Assembly: GCA_040772885.1 (NCBI GenBank)
Contig: JAXGXF010000011.1
Coordinates: 1 to 64,000, forward strand
Direction of reading: 5' to 3'
Source of the DNA: Pullichristensenella sp002068815
Lineage (GTDB): Bacteria > Bacillota > Clostridia > Christensenellales > Aristaeellaceae
Length of the DNA stretch: 64,000 nt
The position numbers were made by a program, and so were the translations under genes. The notes under the pieces were generated by a model. It saw nothing but the letters and a program-made list of their open reading frames with translations. It was not told where the DNA came from and did not search any database. Of this stretch, positions 24,108 through 32,705 are shown one piece after another (positions within the stretch are counted from its first letter, which is position 1; each line of letters starts with the position of its first letter).

Positions 24108-24242
24108 GGTTCCCTTCGGGAACCAGTCGCTGCGCGACCGTGCGATTCAAATGAATTTGAATCGCGCGCCGTTGTCGCTCATCCGGTCGCCGTAGCGCTG
24201 CTACGGCTTCCTTCTGGCTCCGTGTGGGGACGAAAAATCGTC
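24108..24242. repeat. Palindromic repeat cluster, family B copy 1
   Basis: A run of hairpins in the divergent gap between DUF1275 and malY-like genes: GGTTCCC-TTC-GGGAACC (24108-24124), GTCGC-TGC-GCGAC (24126-24138), GCGATTCAAAT-GA-ATTTGAATCGC as two arms (24142-24165), GCCGTAGC-GCT-GCTACGGC (24189-24207) and GACGA-AAAA-TCGTC (24229-24242). The first three match the layout of the element inserted in gpmI at 34616. The 413-bp gap 24034-24446 holds no gene. Confidence 0.8.
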
Positions 24243-24385
24243 TCGGCGCTCCACCACCTCATTAAATCATCGCTTGCCAAACTTGCGGCATCATTATACG
24301 GAGCGCCGGGAACTCTGTCAAGCGCGGGGACGTTATGCCAAAAGCGCCTGTTTCTGTAAACATCTGCAAACAATATTCGGTCATG

Positions 24386-24414
24386 TTGCATATTTGCCGT
24401 TTTGGAAGTATAAT
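24386..24414 (+). promoter_or_regulatory. Promoter of the C-S lyase gene
   Basis: TTGCAT (24386-24391), 17-base spacer, TATAAT (24409-24414), 32 bases before the start codon. Confidence 0.82.
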
Positions 24415-24446
24415 GTGGAGAGCTACAGGATTGCGGAGGACGGGCG

Positions 24447-25610
24447 ATGGAGCTGAACCGGGAATTCTTTGACGAAATCATCGACCGCGCCGGCACGGCG
24501 TCGGAGAAATGGGACGCGCGCGGAGAGGTCTTCGGCCGCGCGGACGTATTGCCGCTCTGGGTCGCGGACATGGACTTCCGCTGCGCGCCGGAGATTGCCC
24601 GGGCGATCGAGGAGCGCGCGCGTCATCCGATCTATGGATATACCGCCGACGTCCCCGAGAACCGCGAGGCCGAGGCCGCGTGGCTGAAGCGCCGGTTCGA
24701 TCTCGACGTCGACCCCGATTGGATTCTGACGAGCCCGAGCGTCGTCGACAGCATGCTCTATTCCATCGAGGCGTTTACGCAGCCCGGCGAGCGCGTATTG
24801 ATCCAGCCGCCGGTCTACGGCCCGTTCCGCGAGACGGTGAGGCGGCTCGGCCGCGTCGTCGAGGAGAGCGTGCTCATCGACGCGCCCGACGGCTACCGGA
24901 TGGACTTCGACGGCCTCGAACGAGCGTTTGCCTCGGACGTCCGGATGATGTTCCTGTGCAGCCCGCACAACCCGGTCGGCCGCGTCTGGACGCGCGCGGA
25001 GCTTGCGCGGCTGTTCGACGTGGCGGACCGCTTCCATGCCGTCGTCGTCTCCGACGAGATTCACGCGAGCTTCGCGTTCGCCCCGCACCGGCATACGCCG
25101 TGCCTGAGCCTCTCGGAGCGCGCCGTGATGCTGACCTCGGCGACGAAGGCGTTCAACCTCGCGGGGCTCCGGCAGTCGTCCGCGATCGTCCCCGACCCGG
25201 AGCTTCGCCAAAAGCTGAAATCCGCGATCCGGCGGTTCAACGGCGACCACCCGAACCTGTTCGCGATGGTCGCGCAGCGCGCAGCCTATGCGCTGGGCGA
25301 CGAGTGGCTCGACAAGTGCCGCGACTACATCCGCGAAAACCGCGACTTCGCAGAGGCGTTCATCAAGGAGCGCCTGCCGGAGATCGCGTTCCACCCGCTC
25401 GAGGGCACGTACCTGATGTGGCTCGACATGCGCGGGACCGGCGTCAAGCACGAGGAGATGTTTCGGCGGCTTGTCGCCGCCGGCGTCGGCCTCAACGACG
25501 GCCTGTTCTTCGGCGAGGCCGGCCGCGGACATTTCCGGCTGAACCTGGCCGCGCCGCGCGCGAACATCGAGCAGGGCCTCCGGTGCGTCGAGCGGGCGCT
25601 TTCAAAGTAA
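24447..25610 (+). CDS. MalY/PatB family PLP-dependent C-S lyase or aminotransferase
   Basis: Fold type I PLP enzyme, 387 residues, of the MalY/PatB class. Typical marks are LPLWVADMDFRCAPEI at the N-terminus, SPHNPVGRVW, VVSDEIHASF and the Schiff-base Lys in TSATKAFNLAGL. These enzymes usually cleave cystathionine (beta-lyase) giving homocysteine, pyruvate and ammonia, and some also act as aminotransferases. Own promoter with short leader. Downstream, the exonuclease gene follows after 22 bp. Confidence 0.9.
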   Translation: MELNREFFDEIIDRAGTASEKWDARGEVFGRADVLPLWVADMDFRCAPEIARAIEERARHPIYGYTADVPENREAEAAWLKRRFDLDVDPDWILTSPSVVDSMLYSIEAFTQPGERVLIQPPVYGPFRETVRRLGRVVEESVLIDAPDGYRMDFDGLERAFASDVRMMFLCSPHNPVGRVWTRAELARLFDVADRFHAVVVSDEIHASFAFAPHRHTPCLSLSERAVMLTSATKAFNLAGLRQSSAIVPDPELRQKLKSAIRRFNGDHPNLFAMVAQRAAYALGDEWLDKCRDYIRENRDFAEAFIKERLPEIAFHPLEGTYLMWLDMRGTGVKHEEMFRRLVAAGVGLNDGLFFGEAGRGHFRLNLAAPRANIEQGLRCVERALSK

Positions 25611-25632
25611 GACCGACGGGAGGAACCGACCC

Positions 25633-26211
25633 TTGCGAGAAAAGAAACGCATGATTGCGCTGGACGTCGAGCTGGACGGCATGCGCCCCAGCCGCATCAT
25701 ACAGCTCTCCTACCTGATCGTCGACGGCCGCCGCGTGCGCGGCAAGAACTTCTACTTTTCGGTGGAGGCGATCAACCGCCACGCGCGCAAGGTGCACGGG
25801 CTGGGCGTCGGGCAGCTCAAGAGGCTCTCCGGCGGCGACCTGTTCGCGCACCACGCCGACGAGGTCTACCGGGACTTCGCGAAGTGCGGCATGGTCATCG
25901 GCCACGACGTCGCGGGCGACATGCGCTACCTGTGCGAGGAGTTTTCGCGCATCGGCGTGAAATTTCCCGAAATCCCGCGCTTCTGCACGCTGAAGCACTA
26001 CACGGAGGAGGCGAACATCCCCCTCAAGCAGAACCCGGACAAGCTCAAGCCCCCGCGGCTCGAGGAGCTGATGAAGCACTTCGGCATCACGCCGGAGCTC
26101 GTCGCCCGCAAGTGCCGCAAGTGGTTCGGCGGCGGCGACCACTATCACGACGCGCGCTTCGACGCCGCGGCGGCCTACCTGTGCATGGTCGTCGGGGAGG
26201 AGCTTGGATAG
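25633..26211 (+). CDS. DnaQ-like 3'-5' exonuclease (DEDDh)
   Basis: Protein of 192 residues. Exo I motif ALDVELDG (Asp and Glu), Exo II region GHDVAGDM, and Exo III HYHDARFDA with His and Asp identify a DEDDh exonuclease. The context does not show whether it acts on DNA or RNA. Start taken as TTG 25633 because GGGAGG lies nine bases upstream; ATG 25651 is an alternative that keeps Exo I. It has no DNA polymerase domain. Confidence 0.83.
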   Translation: MREKKRMIALDVELDGMRPSRIIQLSYLIVDGRRVRGKNFYFSVEAINRHARKVHGLGVGQLKRLSGGDLFAHHADEVYRDFAKCGMVIGHDVAGDMRYLCEEFSRIGVKFPEIPRFCTLKHYTEEANIPLKQNPDKLKPPRLEELMKHFGITPELVARKCRKWFGGGDHYHDARFDAAAAYLCMVVGEELG

Positions 26212-26239
26212 GGCAAAAAACACCGTGGAGAAACAAGCG

Positions 26240-27085
26240 ATGCAAAACAAGCGGTTTCCCGTCGTATGGATCATGCTGGCCTGCGTGGCGTGGAGCTTCG
26301 CGGGCGTTTTGTCGAAATTTGTGCCGTGGAACGCGCTGACGCTGACCGGCTTTCGCGCGCTCGTCGCGGCGGTCATTCTCGGGCTGTCGCGCAAAAGTTT
26401 TCGCGTCGTCAACACGTTCGGAACCTGGCTCGGCGCGTTCGGCGTGCTCACGACCTCGACGCTGTTCATCTTCGCGAACAAGCTGACGAGCGCGGCGAAC
26501 GCGATCGTGCTGCAGTACGCGATGCCCATCGTCGTCGTGCTGTTCGAGGCGGTCGCGCTCAAGAAGCGCCCGAGGAGGCTCGACGCGGCGGCGGTCGTCG
26601 TCGTGACGCTGGGTGTCGTGCTGTGCTTCTTCCAGGGGCTCTCGGGCGGCGGCATGCTCGGAAACGCGCTCGCGCTTTTGTCCGCGGTCACCTACGCGAC
26701 GATCTACCTCGCCGCCCGCAGGAAGGACTGCGACGTCCTGGGCTACTCGTATCAGGGAAACCTGCTCGCGGCGGTGCTCGTGCTGTTCATGCCGTTTGAC
26801 AGGGGCGTCGGCGCGGTGCCCGTGCACTTCGTCGCGGCGCTGGGCATGGGGCTGTGCCTTACGGCGGGGTATCTGTGCTTCAGCAGGGGCATGCGCGCGG
26901 GCGTCACGCCGACGACGGCGGCGATCGCCTCGAACATCGAGCCGATCCTGAACCCCACCTGGTGCTTCCTGTTCCTGGGCGAGGACCCGGGGCCGCTGAC
27001 GATCGCGGGCGCTTTGGTCGTGCTCTTCGCGGTCACGGCCTACACCGTGATCGGCGCGCGGATGCAGCGCCCGGTCGCGGCCTAG
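26240..27085 (+). CDS. EamA/DMT family transporter
   Basis: Protein of 281 residues with ten predicted membrane helices in two EamA repeats (for example WIMLACVAWSFAGVLSKFVP and, in the second half, GMRAGVTPTTAAIASNIEPI). DMT permeases export or import metabolites such as amino acids or nucleotides; substrate unknown. Start at ATG 26240 with GGAGA eight bases upstream; an earlier TTG at 26204 overlaps the exonuclease stop. Confidence 0.87.
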   Translation: MQNKRFPVVWIMLACVAWSFAGVLSKFVPWNALTLTGFRALVAAVILGLSRKSFRVVNTFGTWLGAFGVLTTSTLFIFANKLTSAANAIVLQYAMPIVVVLFEAVALKKRPRRLDAAAVVVVTLGVVLCFFQGLSGGGMLGNALALLSAVTYATIYLAARRKDCDVLGYSYQGNLLAAVLVLFMPFDRGVGAVPVHFVAALGMGLCLTAGYLCFSRGMRAGVTPTTAAIASNIEPILNPTWCFLFLGEDPGPLTIAGALVVLFAVTAYTVIGARMQRPVAA

Positions 27086-27144
27086 AGATTCTCCCGCTCA
27101 TTCCCGCCCCCCGACACGCATAGCATGACGTGGAGGGGATGCGG

Positions 27145-27411
27145 GTGAAGCGGGAGATTTATATTCGCGTGACGGATGCCGCGAGGCACATTCTGTCCAC
27201 CGGCGAGACGGTTCGCCAGTGCGCCGAGAAGTTCGGCGTGAGCAAGACGACCATCCACAAGGACATGCGCGAACGCCTCCGGGAGATCGACCCGGGCCTC
27301 TTTCGGGAGGTGAGCGAGGTGCTCGAAAAAAACCGCCGCGAGCGGCATCTGCGCGGCGGCATGGCGACGAGGCGGAAGTACCTGAAATTGCGCAGGAAGG
27401 CTAGCGGTTGA
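27145..27411 (+). CDS. spoIIID: Sporulation transcriptional regulator SpoIIID
   Basis: Mother-cell sporulation regulator, 88 residues. The helix-turn-helix TVRQCAEKFGVSKTTIHKDM and the C-terminal basic segment RRERHLRGGMATRRKYLKLR are diagnostic. SpoIIID switches mother-cell genes on and off between the sigma-E and sigma-K stages. By ribosome binding site (GGAGG at 27132-27136) the best start is GTG 27145; ATG 27139 and GTG 27130 are in frame. It overlaps the convergent membrane gene by 11 nt. Confidence 0.93.
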   Translation: MKREIYIRVTDAARHILSTGETVRQCAEKFGVSKTTIHKDMRERLREIDPGLFREVSEVLEKNRRERHLRGGMATRRKYLKLRRKASG

Positions 27412-28570
27412 GGAGGTACGCGCCGACCGCGTTGAACAGGAGCGCGGCCGAGAACACCGAGATTTCCCACGCGCGCGGGTCGCGGCGCCTCGAGAGGTGC
27501 ATGTAGACGAACGCGTACGGGATCAATTCCAAGGTGTAGCGCGCGCCGAACTGGAAGCCGCCGAAGCTCTTGTGCATGAGCAGGCAGAACAGGTGAACGA
27601 GCATCAGCCCCGGCACGGCGAGCTTCGCGACCGTGAGCCGGGCGCGCAGGGCGTCCTTTGCGAGCCAAGCGCCGAGCATCCACAGGATCGGGTTGCACAG
27701 AAACATCGAGAAGCCGAACCGCTTGAGGGCGAGCGCCCCGTCCTTGACGGCGAACGGAAGCCCGAAGAAGAACGTCTGCACATTCTTCCATACATACGCA
27801 AGCGAGAACTGCCCGGTCGCGACGCGGGTGAACTCCGGCAGGTAGTTGTGGCCGAACTCGAGCGGATTGCCAAACCGCGCGAAGTTGTACGCGGCGTAGC
27901 ACGCTGCGATCGCGAGGCCGGTCAGGAGCCCCGGCAGCAGGGGCTTCAGCCTGCGCGTCCTGCCCAGATACATCGAAAGCAGCGCGAGTCCGAAAAACAC
28001 CGTGTACGGACGGCAGCCCACCGCAAGCGCGAACAGCGCGCAGGAGAGCGTGGGCTTTTTTCGCGCCATCGCGACGAACGCGCCGGTCAGGAACAGAAAA
28101 TTCAGCGCCTGCGCCTGATACCAGACGCCGCCGTCGAGGGAGATCGAGAACATGTCCGTCGCAAACACCAGGAACAGCCCCCACAGCGCCGACGGCCACG
28201 GATTCAGCCCCTTTTCGCGGCGGAAATAGAAATACAGGAGCAGAAAGGAGCCGACGACGCAGAGCTTCACGAGCGCGCCGTCCGGCGTGTTCCCGCCGAA
28301 AATCAGCGTCAGCGGAAGCTGCACGACGGACGGCACCGGCGGAAAGCTCACGTACCAGTCGCCCTCGTACACCGCGAGCTCGAGGTACGGGTAGTCGCGC
28401 CCGAGCGACAGCCGCCCCTCGCGCCACGAAAGCGCCTGCAGCGTGTAGCTGTCGTAGGCGGAGTGGCCGATGGGATTCGTATGAAGCGCGAGATGCAGCC
28501 CCGCGTAGACCCCCGCGATCAACAGAAGCGAAAGCAAAAGGGGAAGCGCCCGCCGCAAGATGTTCCGCAT
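27401..28570 (-). CDS. Polytopic membrane protein (glycosyltransferase-39-like layout)
   Basis: Protein of 389 residues with roughly ten membrane helices. After helix 1 an extracytoplasmic loop (TNPIGHSAYDSYTLQALSWR ... FPPVPSVVQLPLTL) resembles the first loop of dolichyl-phosphate-mannose-type glycosyltransferases, in which an acidic residue is catalytic. I cannot assign a substrate. Start at ATG 28570 with GGGAGG eight bases upstream. It stands between spoIIID (convergent) and the GH25/LysM gene (same strand). Confidence 0.72.
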   Translation of the reverse strand: MRNILRRALPLLLSLLLIAGVYAGLHLALHTNPIGHSAYDSYTLQALSWREGRLSLGRDYPYLELAVYEGDWYVSFPPVPSVVQLPLTLIFGGNTPDGALVKLCVVGSFLLLYFYFRREKGLNPWPSALWGLFLVFATDMFSISLDGGVWYQAQALNFLFLTGAFVAMARKKPTLSCALFALAVGCRPYTVFFGLALLSMYLGRTRRLKPLLPGLLTGLAIAACYAAYNFARFGNPLEFGHNYLPEFTRVATGQFSLAYVWKNVQTFFFGLPFAVKDGALALKRFGFSMFLCNPILWMLGAWLAKDALRARLTVAKLAVPGLMLVHLFCLLMHKSFGGFQFGARYTLELIPYAFVYMHLSRRRDPRAWEISVFSAALLFNAVGAYLLNR

Positions 28571-28620
28571 GCAAACCGCCTCCCTTTCCGGACAATTATA
28601 CCCGATTTCCCGGAAGAACA

Positions 28621-28650
28621 CAAGACAAAGGGGCCCTTTTCAGGCCCCTC
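28621..28650 (-). terminator. Terminator of the GH25/LysM gene
   Basis: On the minus strand a hairpin GGGGCC/GGCCCC with loop TGAAAAG is followed by TTTGTCTTG, 20 bases after the stop codon. Confidence 0.7.
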
Positions 28651-28670
28651 GGTTCGGGTGTGGTCGGTTC

Positions 28671-31556
28671 TCAGAGTCCGGCGGGGCCGGAGCCCTCGCG
28701 GATGATCAGTATCTGGCCGGGGAAGATCAGGTTCGGGTCGGCGATGCCGTTGAGCCGGACGAGCTCGGCGACCGTCGTCCCGAAGCGCGCCGCGATGCCG
28801 GAGAGCGTGTCGCCGCGCACGACCGTGTACGTCACCGGGGCGTTCGGGTCCTCGCGGACGATCAGCACCTGGCCGGGGAAGATCAGGTTCGGGTTGTTGA
28901 TGTTGTTGAGGCGCACGAGCTCCGCGACGGTCGTCCCGTAGCGCGCCGCGATGCTCGTGAGCGTCTCGCCGCGCTGCACGATGTGCATCGTCGGCTGCTC
29001 GGGCGCCGTGCCGCTGCTGATGATGAGCACCTGGCCGGGGAAGATCAGGTTCGGGTTCGCGATGTTGTTGAGCCGGACGAGCTCCGCGACCGTGGTTCCG
29101 AAGCGCGCCGCGATGCCGGAGAGCGTGTCGCCGCGCACGACCGTGTACGTCACGGTTTCGCCGTTCCCGTTGCCGTTCTCGCCCTCTTCGCTGACGATGA
29201 GCACCTGGCCGGGGAAGATGAGGTTCGGGTTCGCGATGTTGTTGAGGCGTACGAGCTCGGCGACGGTGGTGCCGAAGCGCCGGGCGATCGAGGTCAGCGT
29301 GTCGCCGCGGACGACCGTGTACGTCGTGCCCGCCGGCGGGGGCGTCGTGCCCTCGCTGATGATGAGCACCTGGCCGGGGAAGATCAGGTTCGGGTTCGAG
29401 ATGTTGTTGAGGCGCACGAGCTCGGCGACGGTGGTGCCGAAGCGCGCCGCGATGCCCGAGAGCGTGTCGCCGCGCACGACGGTGTAGGTCTGGCCGGTCG
29501 GCGGCGGGGTCGTCCCCTCGCGGACGACGAGCACCTGGCCGGGGAAGATGAGGTTCTGATTCGAGATGTTGTTGAGCCGCACGAGCTCGGCGACGGTCGT
29601 CCCGAAGCGCTGGGCGATGGCGGAGAGCGTGTCGCCGCGCACGACGGTGTAGGTCTGGCCGGTCGGCGGCGGGGTCGTCCCCTCGCGGACGACGAGCACC
29701 TGGCCGGGGAAGATGAGGTTCTGATTCGAGATGTTGTTGAGCCGCACGAGCTCGGCGACGGTCGTGCCGAAGCGCCGGGCGATGGCGGTCAGCGTGTCGC
29801 CGCGCACAACGGTGTACGTCTGGCCGGTGGGCGCCGTTCCCTCGCGGATGATGAGCACCTGGCCGGGGAAGATCAGGTTCGGGTTTGCGATGTTGTTGAG
29901 CCGCACGAGCTCGGCGACGGTCGTCCCGTTGCGCTGGGCGATGCCGGAGAGCGTGTCGCCCGGTTGGACTATGTAGGTTTCATTCATGGTGTCCGCGGAA
30001 ATGCCTGCGATTTCCGCGCTTTCCTCCTCTCGAATGACAAGCAGTTGACCGGGGAAGATCAGGTTCGGGTTCTGGATGCCGTTGAGCCGGACGAGTTCGG
30101 CGACGGTCGTCCCGAAGCGCCGGGCGATGGCGGTCAGCGTGTCGCCGCGCACGACCGTGTACGTCTGGCCGGAGACGGGACCCTCGCGGATGATGAGCAG
30201 TGGACCGGGGAAGATCAGGTTCGGGTTCTGGATGCCGTTGAGCCGGACGAGTTCGGCGACGGTCGTCCCGAAGCGCCGGGCGATGGCGGTCAGCGTGTCG
30301 CCGCGCACGACCGTGTACGTCTGGCCGGAGACGGGACCCTCGCGGATGATGAGCACCTGGCCGGGGAAGATCAGGTTTGGGTTCCGGATGCCGTTGAGCC
30401 GGACGAGCTCCGAGACGGTCGTGCCGAAGCGCGCCGCGATGCCCGAGAGCGTATCGCCGCGGACGACGGTGTAGGTCGTCGGGAGCGTCGCGCCGAGCAC
30501 GCGCGGCTGCGCGGCGATGGAGGGAACCTTTACTTCCTCGGTCGGCGCCGGCTCGAGGAATTCCTCCTCGACGATCGGCTCCTCGACGATCGGCTCCTCA
30601 ACGACCGGTTCCTCGGCGACCGGCTCCTCAACGACCGGCTCCTCGACAACCGGCGGTTCGACCACGGGTGGTTCGACCACCGGCGGCTCCTTGACCGACG
30701 GCGTTCCGTCAAGCGGCGTTCCGCCCCAGGAGATCGTCACGCATTTCTTCTTCGGCGCGGGCGTCGGTGTCGGCAGCGGTATGGGCGTCGGCAGCGGTAT
30801 GGGCGTCGGCAGCGGTATGGGCGTCGGCAGCGGCGTCGGAGCGGGTGTCGGCAGCGGTATGGGCGTCGGCAGCGGCGTCGGAGCGGGCGTCGGCAGCGGC
30901 GCGGGGGTCTCGGGCACTTCGGGGGTCGGCGAGACGGCCTCAAGCAGCAATCCGCCGGTGAAGCAGTCGAGGTTCGCCCGGCCCTCGACGCCTTCGATGC
31001 TCGCGCAGCCCTCGTATTGCCAGCCCGACCAGCCCTCCCACTTGCCGTTCGCCCTCGGCGCGCCCTCGCAGCCGCAGACCCAGAGCGGGTACGCGTCCGC
31101 GATCTCGCGGCTCCAGAGCGCCTTCGCGCGCTGGTCGGTCGAGTAGATCGCTGCGCCCATGCCGCTCTCCAACTCGACGGTCCCGAGAAACGCGAGCGCG
31201 ATCGCGTTCATGGCGGCCGCGCCGAGGTCCGTCAGGTACTCGAAGTTCGCCGCCGGGCGCAGCTGCATCTCCTTGTTGCGGATTTGGTCGACGAAGAGCC
31301 GCGCCTCCTCTCGCGCGCTCTCGGCGTCGCGGGCGTACACGCAGTGGTAGAAGCCCGCGAGCAGGCCGTTTTCGCGGGCGTTTGTGTAATTGGCCTCCAT
31401 GTAAGGGTCGCTGTAGTCCATGCCTGCGCTCGATCGGATGTAGACCGCCGTCCGGCCCGCGGCGCGCACCGTCGCGAAGTCGATTGCCCCCGCGCGCGCG
31501 CTCACGTCCAGGCCCTGGTGGCGGATCTCTCCGAGCGGCTGAAGTTGGTTGGGCAT
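28671..31556 (-). CDS. GH25-like domain protein with eleven LysM repeats
   Basis: Protein of 961 residues without a signal peptide. Residues about 10-205 match the GH25 muramidase fold (QGLDVSARAGAIDFATV; AGFYHCVYARDAESA; WSGWQYEGCASIEGVEG). Asp17 is present, but the catalytic DxE is Asn104-Phe-Glu106. Then a Pro/Thr linker (PTPIPLPTPAP repeats), a Gly/Trp patch, an acidic VVEEP-repeat linker, and eleven LysM units of about 50 residues (YTVVRGDTLSGIAARFGTTV then SELVRLNGIRNPNLIFPGQV). LysM binds N-acetylglucosamine polymers, so it should sit on wall or cortex peptidoglycan; absence of a signal suggests mother-cell delivery to the spore surface, as inference. AAGGAGCG precedes ATG 31556. Confidence 0.9.
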   Translation of the reverse strand: MPNQLQPLGEIRHQGLDVSARAGAIDFATVRAAGRTAVYIRSSAGMDYSDPYMEANYTNARENGLLAGFYHCVYARDAESAREEARLFVDQIRNKEMQLRPAANFEYLTDLGAAAMNAIALAFLGTVELESGMGAAIYSTDQRAKALWSREIADAYPLWVCGCEGAPRANGKWEGWSGWQYEGCASIEGVEGRANLDCFTGGLLLEAVSPTPEVPETPAPLPTPAPTPLPTPIPLPTPAPTPLPTPIPLPTPIPLPTPIPLPTPTPAPKKKCVTISWGGTPLDGTPSVKEPPVVEPPVVEPPVVEEPVVEEPVAEEPVVEEPIVEEPIVEEEFLEPAPTEEVKVPSIAAQPRVLGATLPTTYTVVRGDTLSGIAARFGTTVSELVRLNGIRNPNLIFPGQVLIIREGPVSGQTYTVVRGDTLTAIARRFGTTVAELVRLNGIQNPNLIFPGPLLIIREGPVSGQTYTVVRGDTLTAIARRFGTTVAELVRLNGIQNPNLIFPGQLLVIREEESAEIAGISADTMNETYIVQPGDTLSGIAQRNGTTVAELVRLNNIANPNLIFPGQVLIIREGTAPTGQTYTVVRGDTLTAIARRFGTTVAELVRLNNISNQNLIFPGQVLVVREGTTPPPTGQTYTVVRGDTLSAIAQRFGTTVAELVRLNNISNQNLIFPGQVLVVREGTTPPPTGQTYTVVRGDTLSGIAARFGTTVAELVRLNNISNPNLIFPGQVLIISEGTTPPPAGTTYTVVRGDTLTSIARRFGTTVAELVRLNNIANPNLIFPGQVLIVSEEGENGNGNGETVTYTVVRGDTLSGIAARFGTTVAELVRLNNIANPNLIFPGQVLIISSGTAPEQPTMHIVQRGETLTSIAARYGTTVAELVRLNNINNPNLIFPGQVLIVREDPNAPVTYTVVRGDTLSGIAARFGTTVAELVRLNGIADPNLIFPGQILIIREGSGPAGL
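28690..30480 (-). repeat. Coding tandem repeats: eleven LysM units of about 155-165 bp
   Basis: Eleven near-identical DNA units encode the LysM domains; the word CTGGCCGGGGAAGATCAGGT or close forms recurs in nearly every unit. Several neighbours (units 2-3, 5-6) differ by only a few bases over more than 100 bp, a sign of recent duplication or gene conversion. Confidence 0.9.
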
Positions 31557-31699
31557 TCCGAATCACGCTCCTTCCGTGCATTCTATGGCAAACGACGGCA
31601 TGCGGTGCGGGAAAATCGTCGAACGGGCGGGCCCGGAGGGGGCAGGAACTTTTTTCCGGGCGGCGCTGTCTAAGCGGTAAACGAGAGGGGGAACTTGCC

Positions 31700-32092
31700 G
31701 TGAGCGGGAAGGAGAGGTGCCGCGTCCTGAAGGAAATCCGCATGCAGATCGCCCGGAACAACGACATTCGCTACGCCGTCGACGAATGCGGGCATAAAGG
31801 AGAGTGCCGGGGGACGTGCCCCAGGTGCGAGGCCGAGCTTCGCTATCTGGAGGAGCAGCTCGCGAGAAGGCAGCGCCTCAAGAAGGCCGTCGCCGTCGCG
31901 GGCATCTCGATCGGCGTCGTCGCGGCGCTCTCCGGGTGCAGCGCGATCGACCGGCTGACCGACGCGTTCGGCGGCGGCGAGGCCGGGGCGATCCTCCCGA
32001 CGCCCGCGCCGACCGAGGAGATGCTGCCCGGGGAAGTCGCGCCCGAGCCGACGCCGAACGAGGAGATAGTCCTCGGGGAGATCGCGCCCTGA
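31700..32092 (+). CDS. Small cysteine-motif membrane or lipoprotein, radical SAM partner
   Basis: Protein of 130 residues. The N-terminal half holds CGHKGECRGTCPRCEAE, four cysteines that could bind a metal, in a charged helical context (LRYLEEQLARRQRLKK). It is followed by one hydrophobic helix ending in AALSGCSAI, which has the look of a lipobox but is placed mid-protein, and a Pro/Glu-rich tail with two PTP segments. Start is GTG 31700 with GAGGGGG eight bases upstream. It ends 1 base before the radical SAM gene and is presumably co-translated. I recall similar gene pairs in Clostridia but know no function. Confidence 0.7.
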   Translation: MSGKERCRVLKEIRMQIARNNDIRYAVDECGHKGECRGTCPRCEAELRYLEEQLARRQRLKKAVAVAGISIGVVAALSGCSAIDRLTDAFGGGEAGAILPTPAPTEEMLPGEVAPEPTPNEEIVLGEIAP

Positions 32093-32093
32093 C

Positions 32094-32705
32094 ATGGCGC
32101 TGTTTCCGCTGATCGGCGCCTCGCGCCACAGGCTTCAAACCGACGGCTTCGGCGTGACGACGCTCGCCGCGGCGCGCGGCTGCCCGCTGCGCTGCCGGAT
32201 GTGCCTGAACCCGCACGCGCTGAAGGAAAATACGCCCGCGAAGGAGCTCTCCGCGCGGGAGCTCTACGACCTCGTAAAAATCGACGACCTGTACTTCCGC
32301 TCGACCGGCGGCGGCGTGACGTTCGGCGGCGGCGAGCCGCTTCTGTACGCCGAATTCATTCGCGAGTTCCGGGAGCTGTGCGGGGACGCGTGGCATCTCA
32401 CGGCGGAGACGTGCCTGAACGTGCCCGCCGAAAATGTGCGGACGGCGGCCGGATGCGTCGACGACTTCCTCGTGGACATAAAGGACATGAACCCGGACGT
32501 CTACCGCCGCTACACGGGCCGGGACAACGCGCGGGTGTTGGAGAATCTGCCGCTGCTTCTGAACGCCGTCGGCCCCGCGCGCGTCGTCCTCCGCGTGCCG
32601 CTGATTCCCGGCTTCAACGCCTCCGAGGACGTCAAAAAAAGCGCCGAGGCGCTCGGGGCGCTCGGCGTTGCAAAGTTCGATTTTTTCACCTACAAGGTCG
32701 TGTAA
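32094..32705 (+). CDS. Radical SAM protein, PflA-type
   Basis: Protein of 203 residues. The cluster motif is CPLRCRMC (Cx3Cx2C), followed by the GGE SAM-binding motif in TFGGGEPLLY and VDIKDMNPDVYRRYTG typical of glycyl-radical-enzyme activases. It is shorter than usual PflA enzymes (about 240) and has no extra ferredoxin insert. No glycyl radical enzyme is encoded nearby; instead the coupled upstream gene encodes a small cysteine-motif protein, which may be the partner or substrate. Converges end to end with deoD. Confidence 0.85.
   Translation: MALFPLIGASRHRLQTDGFGVTTLAAARGCPLRCRMCLNPHALKENTPAKELSARELYDLVKIDDLYFRSTGGGVTFGGGEPLLYAEFIREFRELCGDAWHLTAETCLNVPAENVRTAAGCVDDFLVDIKDMNPDVYRRYTGRDNARVLENLPLLLNAVGPARVVLRVPLIPGFNASEDVKKSAEALGALGVAKFDFFTYKVV

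Noticed and set aside
28690..30480. CRISPR array
   Set aside because: The regular repeats are about 160 bp, continuous and in frame, encoding LysM domains; there are no short repeats with unique spacers anywhere in the window.
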